64,000 bases of DNA, taken from Triglochin maritima (Eukaryota > Streptophyta > Magnoliopsida > Alismatales > Juncaginaceae). Of this stretch, positions 11,001-22,573 are shown one piece after another. Position numbers and translations under genes: made by a program. The notes below the pieces were generated by a model that was not told the DNA's origin, ran no database searches, and saw nothing but the letters and a program-made list of their open reading frames with translations. The stretch covers positions 12,275,001 through 12,339,000 of the forward strand of contig OY821771.1 in assembly GCA_963682175.1 (NCBI GenBank), written 5' to 3'. The stretch's first letter is position 1; every line of letters starts with the position of its first letter.

Positions 11001-12510
11001 CCAGTGTAGCCACATAAGCTCTGCATCCCTGCTGGATCAATCTCTGTGCCTTCACTGCCGAGACCATAATCCGACCTCTGCCTCTCAGCCCTCTGATCAC
11101 AACATCAGGCAGGTCCTCCCTCGGAATCAGAATCTTCTTCTCGCGGCAAAAGACCCGAACATCGTACTGGGACAGCCAATCCATCCCAAGTATGACGTCG
11201 AAGTCCTCCATCGGTAGCAAGACCAGATCTGCCGGAAAATCTTGGTCTCCCGAAACAACTGTGGTGCCGGGGAGGAAGCTCCCCACAGTGCCCACCTCAC
11301 CCATGGGCGTACTGACTTCCAAACACACAGTCAGCAGCTCAGGGGTCCGACCCAACTCGCCAGCAAACTTCTCCGAAATGAAGGAGTGAGTGGCACCGCA
11401 ATCAAAAAGGACTCTAGCAACACGACCAGAAACAGAAAGAGTACCTTCCACCACAGTGTTGGAGTCCCTCGCCTCCTCAGCCTGGATGGTGAAGACCCGC
11501 CCGGCGACTTTGCTCGGTCCCGGTGGTGCAACTGCGCGACTGCCTCCGCTCCTGCCTGCTGCTGGCGGTCCTGGCCTCCTACTCGGCTCTCCCCGCCTCT
11601 GCGGACAATCTCGAATGAAGTGCCCCATCTGGCCGCAACCCAGACACGCTCCAGTACGACGGGGACACTCCTGCCCCGGATGAGCTCCACCACAAGAACC
11701 GCACATCCCGGGCCGACGCGCTCCTCCCCCATCAGACCGAGGCCTCTTGCCGGCCACCACTGCGGAACGGCCAGCTGCACGCCCCACTGCACTACCCTGA
11801 GGTCTCCTAGCCTCCTGGTAGTTCTCCTGAAAGTCCCGATCAAGAACCGTCGCGCACTCCACTGCATCTGCCAGAGTCCGCGGCATACTGGTGAGAACAC
11901 GAGACCTCAACTGCTTCCTCAGTCCCCTCACAAACTTCCTCGCTCTCTGCTCCTGAGTAACATAAATCTCTGGACAGTAGCGCTCCAGGGCGTTGTACCG
12001 ATCGACGTAGGCAGCTAACGTCATATCCCTCTGCTCCAACGCCAGGAACTCCTCTCTCTTCGCATCTCTGACAAGCGGCGGGAAGTATTTCTGATTAAAC
12101 TCCTCCAGAAACTCCTCCCAAGTCACATCATCTCGGTCGGCGAACACAACTGCAGATGTACTCCTCCACCAGCTCGACGCCTGACCTCTCAGCACGTAGG
12201 TAGCCAGACCTACCTGCAGCTCCGGTGCACATCCAATCGCACGGAAGATCTTCTGAATCGTGAAGATCCAGTCCTCAGCCAGCTCAGGATCCACTCCGCC
12301 CTCAAAAGTCGGAGGATGCTGCCTCATGAACCTGTCGTGCACCACACCAGGTCCTGCCTGCTCAGCTCGGGCAGCCTGGCGCTCCAGAAACTCGCCCAGC
12401 CTGTCCATAGTGCCATAGAGCGTACGCCGCTCCTCCTCCCATGCCGCGCCTCCCGTCCCCTCACTGGAACTACGCGGCAGGGGCGTACCTCTCACACGCC
12501 TCGGAGGCAT
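8062..12510 (-). CDS. Tekay-type gag-pol polyprotein with chromodomain
   Basis: One open frame of 1,482 residues from MPPRRVRG; an in-frame ATG four codons upstream (12522) is less typical. Order: retrotransposon gag (~70-215), CCHC zinc knuckle [14 protein letters not shown] (~288), aspartic protease with DCGATHSF (~368), reverse transcriptase with FVDDILVYS (~701), RNase H starting YSDASG (~851), integrase with HHCC zinc region (~1073-1105) and catalytic TMDF, SDRD and SERT (D, D, E at ~1133, ~1194, ~1231), then a chromodomain (~1433-1475; [14 protein letters not shown]). It makes the capsid, protease, polymerase and integrase of the element; the chromodomain is thought to steer integration to marked chromatin. 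The protease active site reads DCG where DSG or DTG is usual. No stop or frameshift seen. Confidence 0.95.
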   Translation of the reverse strand: MPPRRVRGTPLPRSSSEGTGGAAWEEERRTLYGTMDRLGEFLERQAARAEQAGPGVVHDRFMRQHPPTFEGGVDPELAEDWIFTIQKIFRAIGCAPELQVGLATYVLRGQASSWWRSTSAVVFADRDDVTWEEFLEEFNQKYFPPLVRDAKREEFLALEQRDMTLAAYVDRYNALERYCPEIYVTQEQRARKFVRGLRKQLRSRVLTSMPRTLADAVECATVLDRDFQENYQEARRPQGSAVGRAAGRSAVVAGKRPRSDGGGARRPGMCGSCGGAHPGQECPRRTGACLGCGQMGHFIRDCPQRRGEPSRRPGPPAAGRSGGSRAVAPPGPSKVAGRVFTIQAEEARDSNTVVEGTLSVSGRVARVLFDCGATHSFISEKFAGELGRTPELLTVCLEVSTPMGEVGTVGSFLPGTTVVSGDQDFPADLVLLPMEDFDVILGMDWLSQYDVRVFCREKKILIPREDLPDVVIRGLRGRGRIMVSAVKAQRLIQQGCRAYVATLVVSDSESRSLEDIEVVRDFADVFPVDIPGLPPHREIEFGIDLVEGATPQSKAPYRMAPAELAELKKQLQELMDTGFIRPSVSPWGAPVLFVKKKDGSLRMCIDYRMLNKVTVRNRYPLPRIEDLFDQLQTAKVFSKIDLRSGYHQLRIREADVQKTAFRTRYGHYEFLVMPFGLTNAPAAFMDLMNRTFKPYLDSFVIVFVDDILVYSPDWEQHREHLRIVLGILRDQQLYAKYKKCEFWLDQVAFLGHIVSKDGISVDPAKVEAVTQWKAPTSVTEIRSFLGLAGYYRRFIQDFSRLASPLTALTRKGVRFAWSQKCEDSFLELKRRLTTAPILTLPSGSGGFVIYSDASGIGLGCVLMQHGKVVAYASRQLKDHERNYPTHDLELAAVVHALKTWRHYLYGEQFEVFTDHQSLKYLFSQKELNMRLRRWLEFIKDYDLTISYHPGKANSVADALSRRVEVSVASLCVQEWRLLESLSEWRPFAGSAEGAVIAGLRVEPQTVSRVVQAQGTDAELAGLVQLSAQEGSDFSIGADGGLRFRSRIWVPRVDELREEIMEEAHRARYSIHPGSTKMYKDLQRNFWWKGMKRDIAEFVSRCLVCQQVKIEHQRPAGPMQCIELPEWKWEHVTMDFVTGLPKTRRFHDAIWVIVDRLTKSAHFLAIRTTLPLEGLARLYVEEIVRLHGVPVSIISDRDPRFTSRFWGSLQQALGTRLRFSTTFHPQTDGQSERTIQTLEDMLRACTLDWAGHWDEHLPLIEFAYNNSYHSSIGMAPYEALYGRPCRSPVCWSDVGERQLVGPEIVQMYAEKVDVIRRRLATAQSRQKSYADRRRRALSFEVGDHVFLKISPARGVMRFGKKGKLSPRYVGPFEILDRVGEVAYRIALPPQFSGLHNVFHVSMLRKYVADPSHVIEIAVPEIQQDLSLEERPVEIVDRMDHQLRRRTIPMVKVRWQHHSEREATWEIEEDVRRRYPELFGECLL

Positions 12511-12629
12511 CTGCCACCACAATCAATCAACAGATAAGCAACAATGCATGCATGAGCTACAGAAAGTAATGCATGCCTCTAACACTACTCCTAAGGGTGG
12601 TTCTTTAGACGAAGACACAGGAATCGACC

Positions 12630-12641
12630 GCTCTGATACCA
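12630..12641 (-). promoter_or_regulatory. Primer binding site for initiator Met-tRNA
   Basis: The minus strand reads TGGTATCAGAGC three bases inside the 5' LTR, the standard plant retrotransposon site complementary to the 3' end of initiator methionine tRNA, used to prime minus-strand DNA synthesis. Confidence 0.9.
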
Positions 12642-12644
12642 AGT

Positions 12645-14734
12645 TGTAACGTCCCGAAACAGCGGAAGATTTAAAATTTCGAAATAACGAATAAAACTGA
12701 CAACTCAAGGCGGGAACGTCACTAATATATAAATATATAAATCCGGGTGCACCCAAAATACATGGAGTTTACAAAAGGTGTACAACTACAATCCAGATGA
12801 AAGAAATGAAAATACAAGTAGTCGTACAATCTCGCAAATGCCGAAGAGGATCCGACTCCAAAGCGCTCCGTCCTCGGTCACCACCCACCCGGACCTACTG
12901 TGGTCCTGAAATAAAAAGTGCAACAACAATGCCTGAGTTTCCTGAAAGGAAACCCCGTATACCAAGCCCTAAATGCATGCAAGACTATCAATGAAATCTA
13001 TCATACTAGTCATCATGGCATGACATCAATGCGATACATAAAACAATCCCTCAACGGGTAAACAGACCCACTACGGGGTAAACAATCCCACCACGGGGAA
13101 CCACAGGACCTCTGTCCGCAAACTGTAAGGGGTCCCACTCTGAGACCTACCGTAGGCACATACGGTCTAGCAGAAGGTACGCAACGAACCCCACACGCGA
13201 CTACTCTAGTCAAGGGATCGGTGAGGAGCGTCCGCACGCCTGCGCGAAGTAGAAATCAGCTGAAATCTCGAGGTCAACACCTCACCAACGGGGCCGTCGC
13301 CCAGGTCGGTCCACTCATCTGGAGGAGCCCGTCCAGACTACCCTGCCGGAAAAGATCGTCGGCAGTCCATACCCTCACCGGAACAGCATCGGTGGGACAC
13401 CATCGCCCGGAAACGTCGTCGGACGGCACTTCCGCCGGAACAGCATCGGCAGAACAATCATCACCCGGAACAGCATCGGGTGGAACAATCATCGCCTCGT
13501 CTACACGAGCGATCCGAGCTCAAACAGCCCGCAGGGTCAACATGCTCCAACGAGCCGTGCACCTCGTGCACCGGGATCCTCAATCCCTCAGGCCTGCTAC
13601 TCTACTGTGAGTCAGAACATCAAGGCTACGTCGCCCTCCATCTGTGGAGACGACACGTCCCAGATGCCCACACTCTTCCACACGGCGGTCCCTGGGCAGG
13701 CACGCAGAACGCACCCACCGTCACCTCCCGGCTCACGCGCTAAGCGAGGACACGGGTTTCCGTGGACAGAGTTGACATCTCACTAGGACAAGAAAACCAG
13801 TACTGTGCCCCATCGGTCGACCGAATCAGGCAAACCGGTCGACCGAAACCAACAGTAACGGTCGAACGGATTTCCTCCAAACGGTCGAACAAAGTGCCCA
13901 AAACTCTGTCTCCAATCGGTCGAACCAGCGGGAAGAACCGGTCGACCGGACAGGTCAAAATCCTAGGTCTGACTAAGTCAAAATCAATTCAACTATCGGT
14001 CGACCGACTCAAGGGTCCCGGTCGACCGAACATTACAGGGTCAGCCTAGTAATTCTAAGTCATATAATCGGTCGAACGCATATACTAATCGGTCGCACCA
14101 ACAATCAATAAACAACAACAACTTAAGTTCCGGTCGAACCACAAGGCTCGGTCGACCGGAAACAGGCAACATCAACACGAACCCACGAAATTTGGCATAA
14201 TCGGTCGACCGCCCCAAGGCATCGTCCGACCGGTTCTGGGCAAAAACATCAAATTACACTAGCACCGGTCGACCGCCCGAAGGCACCGGTCGACCGTTGG
14301 TCGACAGCAACCTTGCACCAGCCAAGGATTTTACGTTGTTTTCTTGTCGCCGGCGAGGTATCCGACCTCCCGCGACCGACCCAAACTTCCCCCAACATGG
14401 AGAACCACAAAACACACTAATGCTTGGCATACCTCAAAAGAAAGACGAAACCGCCGGAGCAACGCTCACGCCCGTCGCCTCCACACGCGCGACCTCCTCA
14501 CGCCGGAGCCTCCACGCCGCCTTCTTCCTCCACTGGTCGCCGGAAAAGCAAGGAGAAGGGTGAGGTTTGGGTGGAAACACGAGTGGCAACAAAAGATGCA
14601 AAAAGGGTGAGTTTTTGGTTTTTAAACACAAAACCTAATACCTACCCCATACCTCCACCATACCACCTCACTCCTCTCCCATACCTCCAACCATACACAG
14701 CCCATACCTTCCCTCTCTCTCTCACGTCCTTACA
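12645..14734 (-). repeat. 5' LTR of the Tekay element
   Basis: Right-hand copy of the 2,090-bp LTR, 5' with respect to the polyprotein on -. It would contain the promoter of the element; I could not assign a TATA box with confidence. Confidence 0.95.
13809..14301. repeat. CGGTCGACCG palindrome block in the 5' LTR
   Basis: Counterpart of 7103-7595, with the same copy order and spacing. It lies in the half of the LTR nearest the outer 5' end, so upstream of or around where a promoter would be expected. Confidence 0.9.
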
Positions 14735-14739
14735 GATGG

Positions 14740-16239
14740 ACTGATGGGTCTTAATTCCTAACACATAACTCTATTTTGGAAACATAACTCTATTTGATTT
14801 GTTTTTGTTGCCTCATTTTTAAGGGTTTAGGTTTTTTTCCATTTAACTGCACATTTGGTTTATCTTTTAGAAGATAAATAAATTACTTATTGTATATAGC
14901 ACATTAGTGTTACACAAATTGTTATTGCTCTCCATGCTCCGAGATTCTTTGAATGTTTTCTAGGGTAGCATGATGCTCAAATTTTTGTAGTTGCCGATAT
15001 GAGACTATAAAAAATTACAAAATTTATTTCACATACTACAATATTTATTAAAAATGGAAAATGACCTTAATGAGATTTAGGGTTGTCAATACTTACACGA
15101 ACTCGTTAGCTAACTCGCACTCGGCTCGAAAAAGCTCGACTTAAGCTTGGCTCGTCGAGTTCAAACACATTTTTGAGGTTGTTTATTCAATGAAACAAGT
15201 CTGAACTTGGCTCGCTTAGCTCGAACTCACTAGTTTCCTCGTTAAGTTATGAATAATACAAATATACTAGACATATATATACTAATCCTCGTTTTTCTTT
15301 TGGTCCCGTAACCTACCAGAACAAACACGTGTGTCCCAATATTTTCAGCACACAAACCTCGAAAATCAAAATCTTACACATGATTAAATGCAGAATTAAA
15401 AATTAATATTTTTTTATAAAAAGTTTGAAATACTTAAAGGTTAACATTACCAATAAATCTTGTTGATCATCCACTTACATTTCTATCATAAGAGAAGCAC
15501 GCGATGAACTTTCAACAATTTTATATTCAAATTTGACGGTCTCTATCGTGGTATTTTGCCTAATAAATGCCGTAGTCATTGATATATATCTTTTATATCT
15601 GAAAAAATATTTTGTGACCAATAAACATTTACAAATTTTAAATTAAAATTACTATACCTCGTCTAAAACACCAACATTATTATAAATTATGTGTTTCAAC
15701 GACAATGGAACATAACATTATTTCAGGATAAAAAAACTCAGAACACCCTTCTATCAGATCTTGCACCGATAATGATTTATTTTTCATTTGCATACAAACG
15801 CATGTCTAAATAAGATCTATGATAGCAAAAGCCCAACAAGTATCTAACATTAACTAAAAGTATAAATTAAATAAACAATTAAAGTAATAAGTAATTGTGA
15901 CTTATAAGTATATAATTTTTCATCGGAAAAAATTTCAAAAACTCTTACTATAATATCCTTGTTTTGATTTAGATAATACGCCTCTTACGCAGATAATTCA
16001 TCGGTAAAAAACTTCGAATTTTTTATTATGATCGCCTTGTTTTGCTTTAGATAATAACATAATACGCTTCTTAAGCGGCAATCAAAAGTCGATTTTTCTT
16101 TTTTATTCCACCACTGATTCTGTTTACTTAGCCCATGACCATCTGGAGCTACAACAAATATTCAATTGCTTGTAATTAACATCTATGAGCAGCGGTGAAG
16201 TGTGAAGAATGCAAATATAAAAAAGTAGTCTTCTATCCT
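14740..16239. repeat. AT-rich intergenic DNA with a fragment of the 21-kb repeat family
   Basis: No gene recognised. The part at about 15085-15285 (ACTCGGCTCGAAAAAGCTCG, then GGCTCGCTTAGCTCGAACTC) is a decayed single copy related to the start of the repeats at 21000-22480: both have the same order of 'gctcga' blocks followed by ATATACTAG and a tri-base A/T stretch. Confidence 0.5.
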
Positions 16240-16664
16240 TATTTCCACCTTTTTCCCACGCAGGTGACGTGGAAGGTGAGTTGGACTCCACCTCACATCA
16301 TTTCAAAAATTGAAATGACTAGCTAAAATTAAAATATGGAAACAAAAAAGGTGATAGTACATATGCAGATTAAAAAACATGTTGAATGCATCATTCTTTC
16401 ATCTCTCTCCTTCAATTTCTTCTTCCCTCTTCCTTCCATCCCTAACCTCAGGATTTCTTGTTCCCTCTTTCTTTTTCCAATTCTGTCGTTGTCCTCAAGC
16501 TCCTCTCCGCCCTCGACACCTCCTCGATGTCCTCCGTTTCTCTCATCGTCAAGTCCATAAGATTCCTCTCCCGTCGCACTCTGATCCCTAAATCTTTGTA
16601 AAGGTGAAACCTTTACTAGACTTTTTGCTTCAACCATTTATTGAACAATTTTTTTCCTCTTTAG

Positions 16665-16842
16665 GTGCTTTTGTGTAAGGATGAGGTGTGCAAAGAGCTT
16701 TGCAGGAAAGTTTTGGTGTTTGTCGTGAGGTTGATCGCAATGCCCGATGGGGACGCACGGATTGTGGAGTTCTTGAAGTCGTTCCTGATGTTTGTTGTGC
16801 TCAAAGTGCAGTACGGAGGTTGTACTACGTTTTTGCCAAGAT
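16665..16842 (+). other. Unassigned coding-like remnant
   Basis: An open stretch reading VLLCKDEVCKELCRKVLVFV and on through MPDGDARIVEFLKSFLMFVV, ending at a TGA near 16842. Its composition is protein-like and unlike the AT-rich surroundings, but I do not recognise the family. It lies near the left end of the possible TIR element and may be part of its gene. Confidence 0.3.
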
Positions 16843-17332
16843 GAGACCGATGAAGCGTCAAGGGGTATTTTTGTAGGTGTGTTGGGGTATTTTTGAAAAA
16901 AATGTAAGGTTTTTTAGTTGTATGTTGTCTATGTTCAGGTATTATTAGAGAAGATATAATGGTGACAATGTTACTATTTTGTATCTTAGGTTGTAGGGTA
17001 TTCTCATTAAGGTGTCTTATAATTGTAGATTTTCACATTTAGTTGTGCGAGAACAAATTGTTTATGGATATAAGTCCATTATTTTCTGAAAAATACAACG
17101 AATTTTTTTATATGGGACATGTGGGTATTTTTAGTCACCAATGTATTCAATTAGTTAATAAAGTTCTCACTTCATTGTTTGGAATTGTACGAAGGAACTT
17201 CATTTTACAACCTCCCTTTCTTTGTCATGTCTCAAGTTGTTGTGCATTAAGTATATTTTGTTGTACTCTATTTTGTGTCTAACTGCATCAAAGTTGTATT
17301 TTTTGGGTTTTTTTCTCTCCATTTCATTAGTT

Positions 17333-17995
17333 AAGATTATGGTTGTTATGTTAGTTATATTTGATGTATAGTATGGAGTGATTAATATTGCAGTTTTAAT
17401 AACTTATGTGCTATATAGTTTGGATAAAATTGTAAGTGGGGTTTTGTTGGATTTTTTTTGTCTTTCTGGTTGGGATTGGAGTTGTAATAAGAAAAGAAGC
17501 CTACATGATTAAATTACCTTGTAATAACATAAATTACCCCGTAGACCAATTAAATTTACCCCAACTATGTAATCTAATTTACCTTCACAGTGACATTAAG
17601 TTACCATATGAGTCATAGTGACATTAAGTTACCCTATGTACCCATGTCAGAAAAATAATAATAAAACTCATGTCACTCTAGTCAGACCAGTACCCACCCT
17701 TCCCTTCTCCTGCTAACTTTCCTTCATTTTCAAACACTACATAACATAAAAAAATTAAACGGCCAACTCACCCATTCCTTCCCCTACGTGACAACCACAT
17801 CACTTGTGCATGGAAAGTAAGGTGGGGAATAACGTTGTCGTCCCGGAATCCTAAGATTATGGTTGTTATGTTGGTTGTATTTGATGTATAGTAAGGGGTG
17901 ATTAATATTGTAGTTTTAATAACTTATGTCCTTTATAATTTGGATAAAAGTGTGAGTGAGGTTTTGTTGGAAACCTACATGCTTAAACACGTTTG
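17333..17995. repeat. Direct duplication of ~150-180 bp
   Basis: The stretch starting AAGATTATGGTTGTTATGTT (about 17333-17515) recurs at about 17853-17985 with small differences, including GATTAATATTG, AGTTTTAATAACTTATGT and GGTTTTGTTGGA. Between them lies an inverted, AATTACC-rich block complementary in sense to the 18.1-19.3 kb repeats. Confidence 0.65.
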
Positions 17996-18134
17996 TCAAT
18001 TAATGAATCAATGTTAACTCCATGTTTCGTGTAAATGTTGATAAAGATTACTCAAACTTACCCATTATTTCAATTTAATTTACCTTATCACCTATCATGC
18101 TATAAAATGATGACTAACCATTTATATGGAGGTA

Positions 18135-19275
18135 CCCCTAAATGATAGATGGGGTAAGTTGAACATAATAACAAGGTAAATGAGATTAAACAGAAGGAAA
18201 TTAATTATGAGTTCGTGGGATAACATTAATTGATAGATGAGGTAAGTTGAATTCAATAGCAGGGTAACTCTAAATTATATCCAATTGGTAGAAGTCGTGG
18301 TAGGTTGGGGTAAATCTAATTGCAATAGGGGGTAATTTTATTTAATAGGACGGGCAACGTGAAGTAAATAGAATGGATTAAATGATGGTTCGTAGAGGTA
18401 CCCTAATTGATAGACATGACAAATTGAATTCAATAGCAATGTAAATGAGATTAAATAGAAGGAGTTAAAGTCTGTTATTACCTGTATGTCAAACCCAACT
18501 TCTCGCAGAGCTCCACAAGCTCCCTATGGTTCTCGATCCTCCTCGACCCATTCCTCAACACAATCACTACGCTTTACGGTTTAGGGTTTAGGATGTTGTG
18601 TCCCACTTAGATTCAAGTAAGCTCAACTTTAAAGACCTTAGACCTTCCATCACCTCCAATGATTGTTCTTGAGATTGGAACGACTCCTCTCTAAAGAAAG
18701 TGCATAACTCCATTGTTTCTTGTTGCCTACTAAATGAATCCATCACCAATTGGACATCTTTTTTGGGTAGTTCGCCTACAATTTTGTTTACATATTTTCT
18801 CCAACGCTTTACGATTTCCATAAAATGACAAACATCTGTTGATCCTGCTATTTAATATAATTCATAGATGGGGTAAGTTGAATTCAATAGCAGTGTAACC
18901 CTAATTGGTAGAAGGGATTGTTGGTTGGGGTAAATTTAGTTGCGATAGAGGGTCATTTGGTTTAATAGGAAAGGTAACTTTGACTAAATAAAATGTATTA
19001 AATGATGTTTGTGAGGGTAACTGTAATTGATGGATGAGGTAAGTAAAATCTAATAGCAGGGTAAATCTAGTAGTGTAACCTTAATTGATTGACGGGGTAA
19101 GTTGAATACAATAGCAGGGTAATCCGAAATAATAGATAGGATAAGTTGAATTCAATAGCTGGGTAACCTCAATTGATAAATTCAATTGGTAGAAGAGATG
19201 GTAGGTTGGAGTAAATCTAGTTTCGAGAGTTGGTAATTTGATTCAATAGGACGGGTACATTGGATTTAATTAGTT
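18135..19275. repeat. Degenerate repeat field with GGTAAGTTGAATTCAATAGC core
   Basis: The core GGTAAGTTGAATTCAATAGC followed by AGGGTAA recurs at least six times, interspersed with TTGGTAGAAG and TAGGTTGGGGTAAATCTA modules. Spacing is irregular (about 40-600 bp). Frames on - at 18588-18821 and 19300-19590 overlap or flank it, but show no recognisable domain. Confidence 0.6.
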
Positions 19276-19929
19276 TCAACAATAGACTTTAGTCTAGTAT
19301 TACTTGGTGCAACCATTGTTCTTCACCAAATTAGGGTCCAAGACCTTTAGCGGTGTCTTTGTAGTTAAGTTAGACGGTGATCTATTTAGATGAAAAACAT
19401 TTACAGCTGGTGTTTGTGAGTTGTCTTGAAGTATTATGCTAGGGGAGGAAGAGTTGCACCTTTTAAGTTTTTCTTTTCTAGATGTTATGACTTCGTTGTA
19501 TGTGTCCAACAATATTTGTTCATGATAACAAATATTTATGACATTAACGAATGTTAGATCCAACCAAGTAAAAAAATCATGCACACTCATGATGCCTTAA
19601 ACAAAAACAACCATAGAATCGTCACCTTCAGTTTTCAGTTATCGTAGATTTTCACAAAACACACATGTTGCCACAATGACTTAAAGATCATGAAACGGCA
19701 TTGACTCTCCTACTTGATATAAACGAGTGAGATGTGGTGGGGCTTTCAGACACCACGTTAGATGGGGTGGAAGATATCATGACAGAAGCAGATCCTTTAA
19801 CTAATGTGGGTTTTTAATGTACTCACCTAATATATGTTGGATTGTTGTTCCTTAAATAATTACACTCATTTCAACAGTTAGTTGATAACATTATCCACCT
19901 AACATCTGACAAATCAATTAAAGAAAATA

Positions 19930-20310
19930 TCGTATGTCAAGTATTAGAAATACCTCCCTAACTCTACATTAAAATACCAAAAATACCTCATATTATCAAA
20001 GAAGATACCCCATATGGTCTCTGAGTTTCCCCCAACTACTCATTCCCATGAGCAAAACAACACTTTCAAATTTAACCAATTTGTTATCAAGTCTAACCCA
20101 AAACATATCTATCACAACTACAAAACATCCACACCAATTTCTTACTTAAAATACATAAAATACCCTGTATTATTATAGAAGATACCCCATAGGATATCTG
20201 AATTTCCTCCATTTACCTATTTCCTTTAGCAAAACAAACAGTTACTAATTTCCAACTATGTTATCTAACCAATATGTTATCTAAATTTCCGACTATGGTA
20301 GAGAGTAATT
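19930..20310. repeat. ~190-bp tandem duplication
   Basis: A unit with AAAATACC, AAGATACCCCATA, CTGAGTTTCCCCC and GCAAAACAA occurs twice in a row (about 19975-20080 and 20150-20250 in its best-kept part). Non-coding; inside the possible TIR element. Confidence 0.55.
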
Positions 20311-20999
20311 TCGAGATAGTTTGTGGGTTTTTTGGCTTATTGAAAAATAATCTCTACATACTTACTTCATTTATCGAAAACCAAATAGGCATCTTCATGA
20401 CTCTGGTTTACCCAGGGATGAGTATGAAATTACCCTCACACATAACATTGACTATCATTATTGATGGTTTAAGTGAGAACAATGATGTAGGCACTTGAAC
20501 TTCATGTATGCGGTTAAGTACAAACATGATGCTCAAACATATGATATAGAAATCTAATTTTGTTTTAGTTTTTGTTAGAGATAACTTTAAGAATACCTAA
20601 AGGACTTAGAAAAGAAATGGATGAGGTTGGAGAAGAAAATGGTTGAGAAGAAAGAGGCAGGGTATAAAGTTGAGATGTTGATTTTCCCTATTAACCATTT
20701 AAAGTCATGTTTCTTCCTAGATAACCGTATAAAGTGGTCAAACCACCCTATTAACTGTGTAATAGAAATCTTCCACCTAAATCCTTCCTAAAAAGTACAA
20801 AGCCCAGTTTAGTATTTGCAGACTGAAAAAGCTGGCCTAAAATTTACATTTTTTTAAATATTTAAACAAAATACAAACACATGTATCCCCACTAAACCAA
20901 GTTATTACTACGTGGCTACCACGTCAGCTCTCCGCGTGGGAAGATGGGTGAAATCATGTGTGCCCATCCCGGAGATCGGCAACAAAATTAGTGATATAC

Positions 21000-22480
21000 T
21001 TACATTAGGTTAACATTCGCTCGAGCTTGGCTCGATAGATCTCGACTTTAAGTCAGCTCCTTCAGTAAACGAGCCGAGTTCAAACATAATTTTGAGCTCG
21101 TTCATTAAACGAGCCAAGACTGACTTTGGCTCACTTAATTCGAACTTGTTTGTTTTGCTTGTGTAACTTATACATATATACTAGAAGTATATACTATTAC
21201 CTATAGTATATATAATTATATACTAATATAATAAAATGAATAGATATATAGTTAATTTTATTTTTTTATGTTGCATAACAAATTATTTAAGCTTTATTCA
21301 AATATTTGCGAACTAAATTAGCCAAATGGTTTGATGAGCAAAATAGTAAAGGATTGAATGAGCTAAGCTCGAGTTTGGCTTGTTAATAAACGTGCCGAAT
21401 TCAAACACATACTGGCAGGCTCATTTAAGCTTGTTTACACCCATTAATAAAGATTGAACCTAAGCATTCACAAAGATAGGAATGTTTCATACATTAGAAA
21501 TATACACTATTACCTATATCATACATAGTTCTATACTAATATCATAAAATAAATAAAGATGAGGGACCTACTACCCTTAAATTTCGTTGACACACATTTA
21601 CGTTTGTTAATAAAATGAAATCTGAATTCCAAATTTAAAATTCAAACCATAGATTTTGATCTACAACGTAAATAAATTAAGGATATCGAAAATCATAAAT
21701 TTTTGAATATATTTTACGTAATATCTAAATATGTAAAAATGAACGCACTACATTCGCTAAAAACCCGATTTCTATATGTTATATGAAACGAATACCAAAA
21801 TTTATTATTTTCTATATTCTTAATCTACATATGTTGTAGATCAAGATCTACCGTTTGAATTTTTCAATTTGAAGTTCAAATTTGATTTTATTAACGAACG
21901 CAACCGTGTGCCAACGAAATTTAAGGGTAGTGGATCCCTCTTCATAAATAAATATATATGTATAATTTTATATTTTTATGTTGCATAACAAATTATTTTA
22001 ATTTTATTCAAATCTTTGCGAACTAAATTAACTAAATGGTTTGATGAGCAAAATAGTAAATATTTGAACGAGCCAAGCTCGAGTTTGCCTCGTTAATAAG
22101 CGAGTTGTGTTCGAACACACTAAATGGTTTAAGCTCGTTTACACCCACAGATAGAAATTGAACCTAAGTATTCACAAAGACAATAATGTTTCATATATTA
22201 AATTTACACTATTACGTATAATATACATAGTTCTAAACTAATATCATTAAATAAATATTTATGTATTTATTGATATATTTTTATGTTGCAAAACAAATTA
22301 TTTAAGTTTTATTCAAATATTTGTGAGCTACATTAGCCAAATGGTTTGCTGAGCAAAATAGTAAATAAGCAAACAAGTAAGCTAGAGTTTGGCTCATTAA
22401 TATATAAGTTCGTTTAAGCTCATTTGCGCCAAATAATAGGAATTGAACCTAGGCATTCACAAAGACAAGAAGGTTTCATT
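21000..22480. repeat. Tandem array of ~310-bp units
   Basis: Three units, each running from CTATTACSTATA through TTTTTATGTTGCATAACAAA, TTGCGAACTAAATTA, AAATGGTTTGATGAGCAAA, GAGTTTG, then GTTTACACCCA, AATTGAACCTAAG and ATTCACAAAGA. The landmarks recur at about 21195, 21510 and 22205; subtracting the MITE at 21558-21943 gives a period near 305-315 bp. The upstream 21000-21195 part has the same 'ctcgagcttggctcg' flavour. The family is not identified. Confidence 0.7.
21558..21943. mobile_element. 386-bp MITE, Mutator-type, inside the tandem array
   Basis: Inverted ends GATGAGGGACC...CTACCCTTAAATTTCGTTG and the complementary CAACGAAATTTAAGGGTAG...GGATCCCTCTTC, flanked by a perfect 9-bp duplication ATAAATAAA (21549-21557 and 21944-21952). 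The 9-bp duplication points to a Mutator-type non-autonomous element. Its arms are long and AT-rich; no coding. Confidence 0.8.
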
Positions 22481-22573
22481 GCCACCACTCTACACAACCG
22501 TTTTGCTATGGTATGAGTTAGCAAATATATATAAAAAATACTATGATTAGGTGTTCCTTCAATCTAGATATAT

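Larger units (their letters stand above)
5939..14734 (-). mobile_element. Complete Tekay/Del-type Ty3-gypsy chromovirus
   Basis: An 8,796-bp LTR retrotransposon transcribed leftwards. The two LTRs (5939-8028 and 12645-14734) are both exactly 2,090 bp and end TG...CA in either orientation. A perfect 5-bp target duplication GATGG lies at 5934-5938 and 14735-14739. A primer binding site (12641-12630) and polypurine tract (8044-8029) sit just inside the 5' (right) and 3' (left) LTR. One uninterrupted gag-pol frame with a C-terminal chromodomain places it among chromoviruses; the long LTRs and domain order suggest the Tekay clade. By eye only about five mismatches separate the LTRs, so the insertion is recent, and the coding frame is intact, so it may be autonomous. 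Confidence 0.95.
16240..20955. mobile_element. Possible large TIR DNA transposon, decayed
   Basis: The left end (ATTTCCACC, TTTTTCCCACGC, then GACGTGG at about 16241-16275) matches the reverse complement of the right end (ATTTCACCC, ATCTTCCCACGC, GACGTGG at about 20955-20910), suggesting imperfect terminal inverted repeats about 4.7 kb apart. Inside are internal duplications and weak coding remnants. No target duplication found, no transposase recognised. It could also be a chance pairing of two smaller elements. Confidence 0.35.

Noticed and set aside
8143..12537. Plus-strand frames across the Tekay region, up to 258 codons
   Set aside because: Antisense shadows of the polyprotein; no recognisable domain.
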